From WLWS01 sp964639535 (GTDB lineage Bacteria > Pseudomonadota > Gammaproteobacteria > Eutrophobiales > Eutrophobiaceae), in the NCBI GenBank assembly GCA_964639535.1, contig CAZXDV010000196.1:1-6211 (forward strand): a stretch of 6,211 nucleotides of DNA, in the 5' to 3' direction. Below the pieces are notes generated by a model. That model did no database searches. It saw only the letters and a list, made by a program, of their open reading frames with translations, and was not told the origin of the DNA. The position numbers and the translations under genes were made by a program. Positions 6,104-6,211 of this stretch are shown piece after piece (the first letter of the stretch is position 1; each line of letters opens with the position of its first letter).

Positions 6104-6133
6104 AAAAAAAGGGCGGGTAATCCCGCCCTTTTT
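6104..6133 (-). terminator. Strong, potentially bidirectional intrinsic terminator
   Basis: GGGCGGG (6111-6117), loop TAAT, CCCGCCC (6122-6128), extended by A/T pairs on both sides to a 12-bp stem. Read on the minus strand the stem is followed by T-rich sequence (seven T); on the plus strand by TTTTT. It most simply ends a minus-strand gene entering from the right edge, about 23 bases after the stop at 6156. It could equally end an RNA read rightward through 5866-6105. Confidence 0.85.
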
Positions 6134-6155
6134 AACTGCCATTATCCAGGTCCCG

Positions 6156-6211
6156 TTAGCCTGCAGGGGATGCGTGGTAAAAGTTCTCCGTGTTTGGCTG
6201 TCTTACCTTTG
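6156..6211 (-). CDS. Possible C-terminal end of a gene entering from the right edge
   Basis: On the minus strand one frame is open from the edge for 17 codons (KVRQPNTENFYHASPAG) to TAA at 6158-6156, followed about 23 bases later by a strong terminator, which is what the end of an operon looks like. A second frame is also open for 22 codons (KGKTAKHGELLPRIPC...) to TAA at 6144-6142, so the frame is not certain. Neither peptide is recognisable. The call rests on the terminator orientation. Confidence 0.35.
   Translation of the reverse strand, partial: KVRQPNTENFYHASPAG

Larger units (their letters stand above)
5816..6155. other. Intergenic region without a convincing gene
   Basis: About 340 bases with stop codons frequent in all frames that I read and no ORF with a plausible start and ribosome site. 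It contains the GGDEF promoter, three inverted repeats (5884-5930, 5936-5950, 6002-6025), a minor GCCT-AAC-AGGC stem followed by TGATTTTTTT on the minus strand (near 6054-6075), and a strong terminator at 6104-6133. The density of dyads suggests regulatory DNA or an untranslated RNA; neither is proven. Confidence 0.6.

Noticed and set aside
6170..6211. Plus-strand ATG at 6170 (MRGKSSPCLAVLPL...) as the start of a gene running off the right edge
   Set aside because: GGGG abuts the ATG with no spacing, no promoter is seen after the terminator, and the frame is too short to judge.

Overview
The window most resembles the chromosome of a free-living proteobacterium, probably a gammaproteobacterium. 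This rests on general character only: medium GC, compact genes, good Shine-Dalgarno and intrinsic-terminator signals, an LLAC lipoprotein signal and a membrane GGDEF protein. No rRNA or diagnostic marker is present, so the assignment is an inference. I see no CRISPR array, tRNA, insertion sequence or phage gene.

Layout, left to right. (1) 1-746, minus strand: a two-gene unit in which a VOC-fold (glyoxalase/extradiol dioxygenase superfamily) gene is followed after 2 bases by the N-terminus of an FAD-dependent aromatic-type monooxygenase that runs off the left edge. Together they suggest oxidation of a small, probably aromatic, substrate. (2) 747-867: a short intergenic region serving divergent genes. 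It has a TATAAT element for the VOC gene, a GTCCCC-type hairpin and a tiny ORF that overlaps the next start by ATGA. (3) 868-1563, plus strand: a secreted lipoprotein of unknown function. (4) 1560-4574, minus strand: a two-gene operon in which an aldehyde:ferredoxin oxidoreductase (AOR) family tungsten/molybdenum-pterin enzyme is followed by a class V PLP enzyme that resembles cysteine desulfurases but lacks the catalytic cysteine. The PLP gene and the lipoprotein gene meet tail to tail and share the bases CTAG as overlapping stop codons. (5) 4575-4735: the AOR promoter region, with an 18-bp inverted repeat, next to an intrinsic terminator for the gene to its right. (6) 4736-5815, minus strand: a diguanylate cyclase with about six membrane helices and intact active and inhibitory sites, under a good sigma-70-like promoter. 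(7) 5816-6155: about 340 bases with no convincing gene but rich in inverted repeats, including one with 11-base arms, and ending in a strong terminator. (8) 6156-6211, minus strand: possibly the last codons of another gene.

The least routine element is the AOR/PLP-enzyme operon. Its spacing implies linked expression, and I infer that the two proteins act on the same metabolite or cofactor. The sequence alone does not identify the substrate, and no ferredoxin or electron-transfer partner is encoded in the window.
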